Assembly: GCA_029204225.1 (NCBI GenBank)
Contig: MU835484.1
Location: 1-38,763 of the forward strand
Direction of reading: 5' to 3'
From: Diphasiastrum complanatum
Lineage: Eukaryota; Streptophyta; Lycopodiopsida; Lycopodiales; Lycopodiaceae
DNA: 38,763 bases
Of this stretch, positions 19,425-28,858 are shown in pieces. Position 1 is the stretch's first letter; each line of letters opens with the position of its first letter. The notes below the pieces were generated by a model. The model did not search any database, was not told the origin of the DNA, and worked only from the letters and a program-made list of their open reading frames with translations. A program made the position numbers and the translations under genes.

Positions 19425-20175
19425 CGTTTCATTCTGATATATGTTTGTAATGGGAATGTATAATTTGTTTAAGTCATGTCCTCTACATGGATCTTCAATT
19501 GCATGGAGTCCATTTTTAGGACAGAATGGAGCCATTTGACAAGGTAATAATGATGTCCATGAGAGAATCTTGGCCACTGCTACCAACGTGAGAAGGTCCC
19601 TAAAGTCTCCAATAGCTTCTTAGCCGCCTCTCATTGTTGTTTGAAGCGATCTGGATTTTCGCGGAATCCTTTCTTCACAAACTTCAAGTCTTCCTTGTGC
19701 CTTGATTCGGATGGATATTCTAGATCTGAGGTATATATGGCTTCAAGATGTACTTTAACTTCACTACAGTCATGTGGTCTGACTTTCACTCTCATCACAT
19801 TTCTCAGATAACTGAATCATCTTCATTGGATGTAGGTATCACAGTCTCAATCCCATGCATCACAGTCACATGAGTTTGATTGTGACGTTAATGGCCAGGA
19901 CAAAGATGACTCAGGTGGATCTAATTATAATTAGGTATTTCAATAATCCAATTTGTAACATATCTCTGTACTTGGAACATTTACGTATGAATATATATTC
20001 GTTGAAGTTAAGTATCCTTCATCAATTTTTAAGTGCTTAAAATATAACGCAAATAAATTTTGCAAATTTTTCTATTAACAATTATGAACAAATGATTTTG
20101 CTTACCAACTTCATAAGTAGTGCAAAAGACTCTTGGATTAGGATGGAGTCCAGTTTTAGGGCATAATGGAGCCAA
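19208..20175 (+). repeat. Duplicated 3' end of the transposase-like gene
   Basis: 19208-19535 and 19702-20175 are diverged direct repeats. Both contain a TTGATT...ATGGATATT segment, an intron-like region, the tail exon (QSQSHASQ...GQD, SN and a stop) and a TGGAGTCC...AATGGAGCC block (19504-19533 and 20144-20173, 27 of 30 bases alike). The second tail exon (19846-19935) is open, whereas the first has an internal stop. Confidence 0.7.
19550..19700 (-). repeat. Inverted copy of the transposase C-terminal domain
   Basis: The reverse complement of 19550-19700 matches 18847-18995, including the GCACAAGG start, the AAAATCCA segment and GTGGCCAAG. The two arms, about 150 bp each, lie 550 bp apart and could pair in a transcript. 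Confidence 0.75.
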
Positions 20176-20190
20176 TAAACTGGCTCCATT
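20165..20190. repeat. Perfect 10-bp hairpin followed by poly-T
   Basis: AATGGAGCCA and TGGCTCCATT flank a 6-nt loop. Thirteen T follow at 20199-20211. It could be a transposon end or a chance hairpin. It lacks the CTRR end expected of a Helitron. Confidence 0.6.
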
Positions 20191-20259
20191 CTATCCTATT
20201 TTTTTTTTTTTCATTTTGTAACCCTCTAAATAATCCTCGGTGTTGGAAAAGAGGGGTGT

Positions 20260-21099
20260 GAAGAAAGATAACTCAAAAAGAAATGAACACAAAAAGAAGC
20301 GAACTCGAAACTCGAAAAAGAAACGAACTCGAATGGAGAATGTTCGTGCGTAGCAGGAATAAGCTATCTCACACTTTCCTTAAGCATGACTATGCCTATC
20401 AGTCTCAAACAGATCATTAGTGATAGAAATCACGTTTGAGCTAGACAGATAATTAGTCGCGAACAGCTAGACTGATAATAATTTGCGAAAAGCAACAGAT
20501 TAAGTATTTAGAAAGCCAGCCAGAAGATAGAAAAGCATTGCAATATTGACATTATGACATTATGCAATATTCTAATGACGTTAGTGAATACGCATATAGT
20601 ATTCAATATATACATAATTTTTTACAGGTGTGTAGATGAAGAAAGTACAAAAGTGGTTGTGCTGTTTGTGGGAGATCGTGGGTGGCTGCTGTCATTGTCA
20701 AATCTGATTGCACAATGCATGGGATGAGCGTGAGAAGGCTGCGACGTCAGCCTTTGCTAGAATTAACATTGATGAAAATTCAAAAAACGTGACACTCTGA
20801 CAAATGCCTTAAAAATTGATTTACAAGGTACCTTCGCTTTTCCATAAGGGTACCTTCGCCTTCCCATAAGGGCACCTTTGGCTTTTGTAGGGCACTTTTG
20901 CATTTGTAAGGCAGTGTCGTCTTTTTTGTCTTACTTATCTTTTTCGTCTATTCAAATTTGCTTATATTTATGCAGACAGTCGCTTGTCTTATTTTACAAG
21001 TAAAGTTGCAGATTGTGCGACAACACAAGTAGAATACAGCAGCATAAATGGAGGCAGATTAACATAGGATTTAGTAGAGTAGAGGAGATAAATTCAACA
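20260..21099 (-). repeat. Solo-LTR-like block, about 840 bp
   Basis: On the minus strand it begins TGTTGAATTTATC directly after a G-run (28 C on the plus strand) acting like a polypurine tract, and it ends in CTTCACA. The left edge is also preceded on the plus strand by purine-rich GGAAAAGAGGGG, so plus orientation is an alternative. No second copy, PBS or clear target duplication is visible. No coding content. Confidence 0.5.
20827..20910. repeat. 20-22-bp tandem repeat, four units
   Basis: Units start GGTACCTTCGC at 20827 and 20849 (22 bp each), then GGCACCTTTGG at 20871 and GGCACTTTTGC at 20891 (20 bp each). Each ends in a TAAG- or GTAG-like tail. Confidence 0.85.

Positions 21100-21127
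<28 letters not shown>
21100..21127. repeat. Poly-C run, 28 bases
   Basis: An uninterrupted C tract next to TTCAACA. The G-strand would directly precede a TGTTGAA LTR start, so it may be an expanded polypurine tract. Length errors from sequencing are possible. Confidence 0.85.
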
Positions 21128-21130
<3 letters not shown>

Positions 21131-21179
21131 TCGGGATCCGTGAATGCCTTGATCTTCAGACTAAGTGATAGCTAGATTC

Positions 21180-21560
21180 AATTTTTTTCTACCAAAACTT
21201 GTAGTAGGTTGTAGGTGTACCTTCCACATGTGTAGGGCCATACAGAACCTGTTTTGGTTGGAAAAATTCAAACTGATGCATAATTTGACTCATACACCAA
21301 ATTTAGAGATTTTTAGTGCAAATTTAAGCTTTTTCTATAGAGATTCTATTCCTATGATTTGTTCTTGGATTAGATCATCCAAATAATTTAATTTGAAGCT
21401 TGATTTAGGTGCATCAAATGTGTTTCTCTGATTTTTTGAGTACATGTCAAAGTTGAGAGAGATATTGCCAAAAATCATAGATTAAGGAGTGACATGCAAT
21501 GTGTGAGGTTGAAATCCATTGTACCATCACTCTAGATTTGTTCAAGAGTGATAGGCTCTT
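21180..21560 (+). repeat. Copia leader fragment (same family as H)
   Basis: Closely matches the reverse complement of about 37420-37770 over roughly 340 bp. Shared phrases include TTCTTGGATTAGATCA, GCCAAAAATCATAGATTAAG and CATTGTACCATC. It is noncoding and its element body is missing. Confidence 0.8.
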
Positions 21561-21561
21561 C

Positions 21562-21798
21562 TACACAGCCGTAAAGTTTTCCAAACCCCTGCGGGATGCT
21601 AGCTCCCAACGGCCCGATGTATTAGATGAGTTGAGACAACCAAAAAATGCTGAAGTGGTTCATGATGTTGACATGAGCTTACTTCATATAGGTGTTGCTA
21701 AAGGTAATAGCATCACTTTACCAGTTGTTGGGCACTTAGCGGGTTACTACTGGCTAAGCTTACCAAGTGGGCCCCGCCACAGTACATTGTACATGTAG
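21562..21798 (+). pseudogene. Unrecognised coding-like fragment
   Basis: A plus frame of about 75 codons directly after the copia leader match ends. It is richer in G and C than its surroundings and reads LRDASSQRPDVLDELRQ, then VDMSLLHIGVAKGNS and LPVVGHLAGYYW. It has no retrotransposon motif that I know. It may be a captured piece of a host gene or simply a GC-rich noncoding patch. No start codon or partner exon can be assigned. Confidence 0.25.
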
Positions 21799-22290
21799 AG
21801 TAATAAGTGCGAGGGCACTGGCTTCCTGCGTGTATAAGCCAACCCAATTAGCACACAATTTGGTTTTGTAGGACTTGTAGCATTAGAAATAAGTGACTAG
21901 GGGCCTAAAACTTTAAAATGACATTAGAGGCCCTAAGTCAAGTTGTTAATAAAAAAGCTAAAAGGGCCCAAATTAGAACTCACATAAATCATATGAGTGC
22001 CCTTGTGCTTTTCTAGAACCACTAGATTCATTTTGTGTTAGTTTTAGATGGCTTGGATTAGGATCCTTGCATTGTAATTAACCAATAGGAGAAAGGGACA
22101 AGGGCCTTCCCCATCCATAAAAAGACATCCTTTGTACCATATTTCCATGTTCAATAGGAGGAGAAGTATGCCCAAATGTGATTAGAATGCCCCTTGATGG
22201 TAAGGATATGAGCTCTAAAATTGAGTCCTCTTTTATTGTATGATCTTGGGATTAAATGGGTAAAACATAATTTTGTGTGATGATGCATTA
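21799..22290 (+). repeat. LTR-like remnant
   Basis: No coding. It has the promoter layout seen in the LTRs of E and F: CCAATAGG near 22080 and ATAAAAAG about 40 bp later near 22117. It ends near TGCATTACA at about 22291. No partner or PBS was found, so LTR status is tentative. Confidence 0.35.
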
Positions 22291-22421
22291 CATAGATGGA
22301 GCTGGTTCTGATCTGGTGTTGTAGATGAAGTTGTTATAGCACCTTGCAAAGCCTCAATTTCTTATCAAAGTGGGCTACCAGTTGTTCCATCTGTTGTTTG
22401 TGGAGTTTAGTAATTTGTTCC
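22290..22421 (-). pseudogene. Possible gag N-terminal fragment
   Basis: On the minus strand an ATG at 22421 opens MEQITKLHKQQMEQLVAHF. After a one-base shift it continues to EALQGAITTSSTTPDQNQ. The Gln-rich coiled start resembles the beginning of some plant retrotransposon Gags. It is short and unsupported otherwise. Confidence 0.3.
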
Positions 22422-22436
22422 ATATCATTGTGGCAG

Positions 22437-22750
22437 GCACAAGACGTATATGAGGATGCAGAGACAGATGATGATTAACTTAGAATTTGCTTCAAACAGG
22501 AACACAATCATGCTATAGAGTAACACAGATAGAAAACACTCTCCACAGCAAGCTCGCATAGCAACTATATTTTTTAAAATCAAATTATATTGTACATATA
22601 GTTGTTCACTCAGGCAACCCATGCATGACCCAATTTGCCGTTGGCGGGACGCGTGTCCCGTCGACTTGTCTCGTGGCTAGGCCAACTGATACTTATCGAC
22701 TGATAGAACCCACAGTACAGTAGCATAGTGATTCTACTTTAATTCTAATT
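22437..22750 (-). repeat. Presumed 3' LTR of G
   Basis: Noncoding. It contains a near-palindrome GGGACGCGTGTCCC near 22646. The boundaries are estimated from the polypurine-like run and a terminal CCACA on the minus strand. Confidence 0.4.
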
Positions 22751-22804
22751 CTCTCCCTTAAAGTAGAGTCTACTTTTTATATAGTCATATACATAGCTTT
22801 AAAG

Positions 22805-23460
22805 TCAACAAACTTTAAGTACATAAAGCTTTGATCTAAACTTGTCAAACTTTTTTCCAACAAGTGGCTTAGTGAAAATATCAGCTAGTTGTTCTTCCGC
22901 ACTACAACGAACAACATGAATTTCACAACTCAGCAGCCTCTCACGTATAAAGCGATACTGAATCTCAATGTGTTTGGTTCTCGCATGGAACACTGGATTA
23001 TTTGCTAGCTGAATGCCACTCTGATTGTCGCTATGTAAAGTTGTGAGATTTTTCTGCTTGATGCAATGTCTTCCAAGATTTGTCTCAACCATATAGCTTC
23101 TTGTCCTACACTACACATTGTCTTATACTCTGCTTATGTGGTGGATAGAGCAATTGTACTTCGCTTCTTACAAGACCAGAAGAAGCAACTGCCACAAAGC
23201 TGGAATACATACCCTGTGGTGGATCTACGATCATCATAGTCACCTCCCCAATCCGCATCCACATAGCCACACAACTCAGGTAAACTCTCATGCATCTTGT
23301 AAATCAAGCCATAATCTGAAGTGCTTTTTACATAATGCAAAATGCATTTAGCTACCTTCAAATGCATTTATGTAGGTGCCACCATAAACTGACTTACAAT
23401 ACCAACAACATAGCATATATATGGTCTAGTCATGGTAAGGTAAATCAAGCTCCCTACTAA
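22805..23460 (-). pseudogene. Element G RNase H
   Basis: Two frames carry the copia RNase H. 23367-23134 has VAKCILHYVK, CGYVDADWGGD, RRSTTGYVFQL and ALSTT. 23092-22805 has TLHSDNQSGIQLANNPVFHA, KHIEIQYRFIRE and the terminal ADIFTKPL. Between them the usual Glu codon of STTEAEY is TAA, followed by a frameshift. Active-site carboxylates are visible in DADW and SDNQ, but the protein is broken. Confidence 0.88.
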
Positions 23461-24740
23461 CTGTCTATACAACGTAGCATCAAATGACTGTGACTCATCA
23501 AGCTTAGAAGCCTTTTACCTAGTTCAATAGGAGTATTCACTAGTTTGCAATCCTGCAACCTAAATCTGTGCAGCAACTCTTTGACATACTTCACCTGTGT
23601 TAAACCCACTTCGTGTTTTTTTTGCCATACCTCTACTCCAAGGCAATAATGCATCAGACTGAGATCTGTCATCTCGAACTGTTCCATGAGGTCTTTCTTG
23701 ATCATGTCTATCATCTCTTGATTATTTCTCATAATAATCAAGTCATCAACATAAAGAGCAATCAAAGAAACCATACCATCAAAGCATAAGACATATAGAT
23801 TTGTATCAGAATGTGTTCTCACCATCCCTTTGAACAAAAGTAGGCATCAATCCTGCTATACCATGCACGTGGTGCCTGTTTAAGACTATAAAGCACTTTC
23901 TTCAAGCAACATACTTTATCTTCCAGTCCTTTCGCTACAAAGCCTTCAGGTTGATCCATGAACACCTCTTCTTCTAACTCACCATTTAGAAAAGTAGATT
24001 TCACATCCATCTGATGCAAAGGCCAACCAAAATGTGAAGCTAAAGCAACAAGTAGACGTATAGTATTCCACTTATATACTGGTGCAAAGGTCTCTTCATA
24101 GTCGATCCCTTTACATTGTGCATACCCTTTGATCACGAATCGTGCCTTGTGCTTTGCTATACTTCCATCTGCATGGTACTTAGTCCTGTATACCCATTTG
24201 CAACCAATGGGTTTCTTCCCAACTGGTGGTTCTACTAAGTCCCATGTGCTATGCTTAGCAATTGACTCCATCTCCTCTCCCATGGCTTTGACCCAAATGT
24301 CATCATCCTTCGCTTCACCATAAGTCGAAGGTTCTTTTCTTTGAATAATGCTAGATAAGAGAGCATAATATGCTTCATACCTTTCAGGTTGTGTCTTCTC
24401 TCTTGTTGATCTACGTAGCTCTCCCTGGCCAGATGATCTTGGAAAGTCATCCATGTCACGGCTCTCCAAAAATCCCTCAAACCACTTAGGGAGCTTCATG
24501 TTAGGTGATCACTTCCTGGTGAAAATGTCTCCTACGGTATATCCTTCTCCTTGAGTTTGTCACCTGCAACTTCAATCCTTCTTGCACCAAAATGTTTGTC
24601 TCTACCTCTCCAACCTGTCTCTTGAGGTTGAGTAGTAGTATCTTGAGATGTATCCTCATGTTCATTACTTGGAAAGTCAATAAATGGATTATCATCAGGA
24701 GGTATCCTCACTATACCATCTTTCCCACTGGATGTGTCTG
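23457..24740 (-). pseudogene. Element G reverse transcriptase
   Basis: The 24499-23819 frame starts in the integrase-RT linker (STREKTQPERYE) and enters RT: DDIWVKAMGEEMESI, GCKWVYRTKYHADGS, YAQCKGIDYEETFAPV, LHQMDVKSTFLNGELEEEV and SLKQAPRAWYS. The 23837-23457 frame, offset and overlapping, has ALYVDDLIIM and LMHYCLGVEV. The catalytic Asp of QMDV and the Y-V-D-D box remain. A frameshift near 23825 separates the halves. Upstream pieces at 24840-24501 are linker sequence. Confidence 0.9.
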
Positions 24741-24752
24741 TCTTCTCAGGCA

Positions 24753-25374
24753 ATAAAAGGACTTTAGGCCTTTGTGCGGGACTTTTAATGTCACAGGGCC
24801 TAATTGTCAAGTTAGTGACTAAAGTTGAGTTTATCTCCAATTTGGATGGTTCGCACTCTTTTTTAAATTTGAATAATTAGGGAGGCAAAAATGAACCAAT
24901 AGGATTTAGAGGCCAAGGTCCTCCTCTCTATTATAAAAAAGGACCAACTCGAGTTCCTACACATGTTCATCTTCTCATTTTAATAAAGCGGATTGGTTCT
25001 CTTCTGAAATGGATTGATGAATGTCCTTGCTCTCTATCACTTTTTCTCCATCTCTCACGTTTTATTTGGATTTTGCTAATTGTTGGATCTGATTGTTATT
25101 GGAATTGTATACTATTATACTTTTTATGAGAGAGAAAGGGAGAGAGAGAAAGGGTAAGCTATCTTTGTTGTGGATCTAGTGTTAATGGATGTAGTGTTAA
25201 TGTTTAAGGTTAATGGATGCTAGAGTTAGATGTGGATCTTCATTCATGTTGAAATCTGAACTATACTATCGCTCTCATAGGAACGAATCTACTTGTGACA
25301 ACTAACTTCGTCTCTTTGATGCTAGATTGACTAGATCTTGGTTTGAGGTTAGGCAAGGAAAGAAACCCACTACA
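24753..25374 (+). repeat. Gypsy element E 5' LTR
   Basis: Matches the reverse complement of F's LTR (35238-35899) from AATAAAAGGAC onward. It has CCAAT at 24896-24900, TATAAAA at 24932-24938 and AATAAA at 24982-24987. It ends CCCACTACA just before the PBS. The first bases may start at TGTGTCTG (24734), but similarity to F is not clear there. Confidence 0.8.
24896..24938 (+). promoter_or_regulatory. CCAAT and TATA boxes in the E LTR
   Basis: CCAAT at 24896 and TATAAAA at 24932, 31 bp apart. F has the same pair on the minus strand (ATTGG at 35727-35731 and TTTTTATA at 35688-35695). Conservation between two diverged copies supports a real LTR promoter. Confidence 0.6.
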
Positions 25375-25378
25375 ATTT

Positions 25379-25396
25379 TGGCGTCGTTGCCGGGGA
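25379..25396 (+). other. Primer-binding site of E (tRNA-Asp type)
   Basis: TGGCGTCGTTGCCGGGGA, one mismatch from the tRNA-Asp complement, 4 bp after the LTR terminal CA. Confidence 0.93.
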
Positions 25397-26601
25397 GCTA
25401 CGCCAATTTTTCAGTTTGCAGCATGATTGTTGGATATTAGCTTGCATTAGGCATCTTGTTGTTGCATGAATAGTGTTAGATCTGCATTTAGGGTGAGATT
25501 GGGAGTGATTTTGCTAGATTTGAGTGGATTTGCTTGTTTGAAATCTAATCTGATTTAAGAACAGGAAAAACTATTCAGATCACCAATCTTAAGATCCATT
25601 TGTATTTGAGATATTAGAAAAAACAACAAAAATTGGTCAAATCTATTAGATTTTGGTCAAAAGGAGGCAAAAATCGTCATTAGATCTGATAGCTTTTTGC
25701 CCTTATTCAGGAAACCTTCGTTGAGTTGTAGACACCTTTGGTTTTTTATCACAGAACCTTTAGTTTGAAGGGCAAAGATTGATTCCCAGCAGATTTCCAG
25801 AAACATCAAAAAAACCGTCAAAAAATACCAGAAATTATTTAAACCCTAAAAATACAAAAAAAGAACCTTCACCCGATTCACTGTGCATAGGTGTAATTCA
25901 GATCTATCTACGGCTAGGTCGACAAAGAATAATACCAAAAATAGGAGGGTTTTCAGAGGATCAATTGTCATATTGTCATATTTTTGTCAAAAAAATCACT
26001 TTTTTGCAAAAATACCAGTATTACTCTTGATCCTTCGCCAAAATCTTTGTCGAGTTTTCAAAACATTCTATTTATAATAAAATACTACTTTGAGTTGGGC
26101 AAAGATTCTTCTTGTCCAGATCATAGAAAATCTTGATTTTTACCCTCGTCAAACTGCAGAAACTGTGTTTTCTTGTTTCAAAAACCTTCGACGGGTTTAC
26201 CCTAGTTTTATCTGTCTCAGATCTTGCATCTGAGAGTTCGACAAAGGTTAGTTTACTACAAATTGCCATAAAAGTTGATTAGAGAGTTTTTTTTCCCAAA
26301 TAACACTACTGAACCTTCGCCGAGCCAATCTTCACCTAGGGAGCCTTCTCTAGTACTATTTTCAGGTTCTGATTTTCCAGATCAAGTCTCTGTCAAAATT
26401 TGGGCCAAATCTGATACATTCTGATTTGGATTATGAGAAAATATTTGATTTTTGAGAAGTATCGATTGATTGAATTTCAAAATCTTTTTCACGATATATA
26501 AATCAGATTCTTGAAAGTGGAATAGATCTAGCAGATCTGATCTGAGATAGTTTTGATTAAAAAATCTAGATCCAATCTTATTGTCTGTCTGATTTGAATC
26601 T
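25397..26601 (+). other. Element E leader
   Basis: 1.2 kb of noncoding DNA alignable with F's leader (34030-35215). It contains dispersed CCTTCG motifs at 25715, 26032, 26185 and 26314 with CGAG or CGACG-like continuations, plus variants. Short frames here are not supported. Confidence 0.7.
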
Positions 26602-27066
26602 GTGAAAATGGCTGCCCCTGGAGGTGCTCTTGGAGGTGCTCCCCATGAAGTCAATCCAATCATTGTTAGAAGAGCACCCCTTTGGATCTACCCAAATATA
26701 ATGGATTATCAGATCCAGTTAGATTTCTTCATATCTATGCTAAATCCTATGAAGTCTATGGCAAAATTTTCTCTCAAGATAAACTTAAGCTTTTTCCTGT
26801 GGCCTTAACTGACGCAGTACAAAATTGCTACTATAATCAAGATGAAACTGGGCGTATAGATTGGGAGGTTGTTAAAAGAGCCCTTATCACACGGTTCAAA
26901 CTGCGGAAGTTTATGGAAGACCCTTTTCTGCTTGTAAGTAAAATTAAAATGGCAAAGCGAAAAATGGTTCGAGATTACATTGAAAGGGTGAAACACCTCA
27001 GATCTGAGTGCGAACCTGAGCTAATCAACGAAAATGCCATGATTATGTGGTTTTTGTAAGGTCTAT
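26602..27066 (+). pseudogene. Element E Gag, truncated
   Basis: Starts MKMAAPGGALGGAPHEVNP at 26602 (or at the internal Met at 26608). After a one-base shift near 26680 it continues in the 26682-27059 frame: DLPKYNGLSDPVRFLHIY, KLFPVALTDAVQNCYYNQ, TRFKLRKFMEDPF and DYIERVKHLRSECEPEL. This is the retrotransposon gag (capsid) domain, nearly identical in plan to F's Gag. It ends at a stop at 27057 after MIMWFL, and similarity to Gag ceases at about 27070. The zinc knuckles present in F are deleted. Confidence 0.85.
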
Positions 27067-27071
27067 CTAAA

Positions 27072-28391
27072 CGGATGATGAATTACCAGATGTTGCATTG
27101 TTCTATGTAGAAGCAGTACCTAAGTGGGCAGCGGATATTGTTGAGTACTTGATGCTAGGACAACCGAATAACTCTTTGACAAAAGTACATAAGAGACAAT
27201 TGATTCATAAGGCTCAACCTTATCAATTGAATGCAGGACAATTGTATCGTCATGGATCAGACAATATTCTACGTAGATGTGTTTTACCATATGAAATCCC
27301 AGATCTAATTATGTTTTCACATGATGGCATGGGCGGAGGACACTTCTCTACAAATATTAATGTTCGCAAACTTTTGCAATCAGGTTGTTGGTGGCCTATG
27401 TTTCATAAGAACACAAAATTATATTCAGACATGTGATGTTTGCCAGCGAGCACGACGGCCTACCAGACAGAACTATGAACCCTTGCATCCGATTTTATCG
27501 CAAGCACCGTTTGAAAAATGGGGACTGGATTATGTTGGTCCTATTCATCCTATCTCGCAAGGATCTCAGGCCTGATACATTATCGTAGCAACTGATTATA
27601 TGACCAAGTGGGTTGAAGCCAAAGCTGTCAAAGTTGCTGATGCAAAATCTACGACCAAGTTTCTCTATGAAAATCTTATAATCAGATTTGGATGCCCGAT
27701 CGAGATTGTCAGTGACCAGAGTACACACTTTGTTAATCAAACAATGAAGTGTTTACTAGAAGATTTTTTTGCGATACACAAATTTAGTACTCCTTACTAT
27801 CCCAAAGAGAATGGCCAAGCTGAATCTTCCAATAAGATTCACTGCACTATTATGACAAAGACAGTTGAAGCGAGTCGGTCTGATTGGGAACATAAACTGT
27901 ATGCAACGTTATGGGCATACAAAACCGCTCACAAACATAGTACAAATCAAACACCCTTTCAACTGGTTTATGGTCAAGATGTTGTCATGTCGATTGAATT
28001 TTTAATCCCATCTTTACGCATAGCGACAACAGAAAGGTTAAATGATGATAAGTCCTTACAACTACATCATGAAGCGTTACACAAATTATGTGAAACATGA
28101 TTGATGGCAATTCATGCGTTAGCAGCAGAGAAAGCCCGCCGAAAGACATGGCACGATCGTCGATTGCACAAAAAGCATCTAAAAATAGGAGATCTTGCAT
28201 TCATGTACAAAACCAAGCTCATCACGGGAAAATTAAAGTTTATCAGTGAAGGCCCGTATAAAGTAAAGGAAATCCTGAACTATGGCACAGTAATTCTTGA
28301 GCATGTGGATGGAAAACGATTTGATACTTCAGTGAATGGCAGCCGATTACGCAAGTTTTGGCAGCCTGTTCCGCTAAATCAACAAGCCTGA
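27072..28391 (+). pseudogene. Element E integrase, near full length
   Basis: After the deletion the sequence resumes at the end of RNase H (ELPDVALFYVEAV) and runs through integrase. The zinc-binding part is at 27180-27450 (HDGMGGGHFSTN, GCWWPM, CDVCQ). The core has first Asp in KWGLDYVGPI, second Asp in EIVSDQSTHFVN and Glu in ENGQAESSNK. The C-terminal chromatin-facing part has GDLAFMYK and KFISEGPYKVKEI, ending WQPVPLNQQA. There is a frame change near 27430, a stop near 27573 and one at 28098. The catalytic triad is intact but expression as one protein is not possible. Confidence 0.9.
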
Positions 28392-28395
28392 TCTC

Positions 28396-28858
28396 AATGA
28401 TTTTTTAATTTATTTGTTTTTCAATTTTTTGATTTCAATATTTAATTGTTGAGTTTTTTTGGAAAAGACAGAAAAAAAAAGAATTTGAGAAAAGACTGAT
28501 GAGCAAAAGTCAGAAAAGTCATCAGCATGGGAAAAACGAAGGATAGTATTTTGATGGAAAATGACATGTAAAAACACTGTTTTGGTTAGATGTGGCCTAT
28601 ACAGTTTTAGAAACTTTCGCTGAGCTTTTAGACTATACATCCACTTCAGATATGTCTATATTGAGGTGGGCAAAGGTACTTAACCAGGAAAAGCCCATTT
28701 TTTGAGCTAGGCAAATGATCATCAATATGTCATTTTGGAAACCTTCGCCGAGCACCTTACCCTCATTATGAACCTTCACTGACATGCTAGATGGTCTTAA
28801 AATATCAAAATTAGGCTAGCCATAGCCTCAAATCTCGGAAAAATACACATATGACATG
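28396..28858 (+). other. Element E 3' noncoding region
   Basis: A/T-rich tracts followed by CCTTCG motifs (28742-28747 and variants). The region is the inverted counterpart of F's 29525-29998. No LTR follows; similarity to F stops at about 28858. Confidence 0.75.

Larger units (their letters stand above)
22437..24752 (-). mobile_element. Ty1/copia element G, 5'-truncated
   Basis: Minus-strand copia with RT, RNase H and a 3' LTR-like end. Gag, protease and integrase are missing: coding similarity stops at about 24740 where the LTR of gypsy E begins. Purine-rich AAGGGAGAG at about 22753-22762 could be the polypurine tract. The presumed 3' LTR spans about 22437-22750 but has no partner. Confidence 0.75.
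24753..28858 (+). mobile_element. Ty3/gypsy element E, internally deleted, no 3' LTR
   Basis: Plus strand: 5' LTR, tRNA-Asp-type PBS, 1.2-kb leader, gag, then a deletion straight into the RNase H/integrase junction, full-length integrase and about 460 bp of 3' noncoding DNA. It stops at about 28858, where it meets element F in the opposite orientation. Confidence 0.85.

Noticed and set aside
20165-20212. Intrinsic (rho-independent) terminator
   Set aside because: A hairpin plus poly-T looks like one, but this is plant nuclear DNA where that mechanism does not apply. A Helitron end was also considered, but the CTRR terminus is missing.
25779-26269. Small frames in the E leader
   Set aside because: They are short, overlap on both strands, and are not conserved in frame in F's leader.
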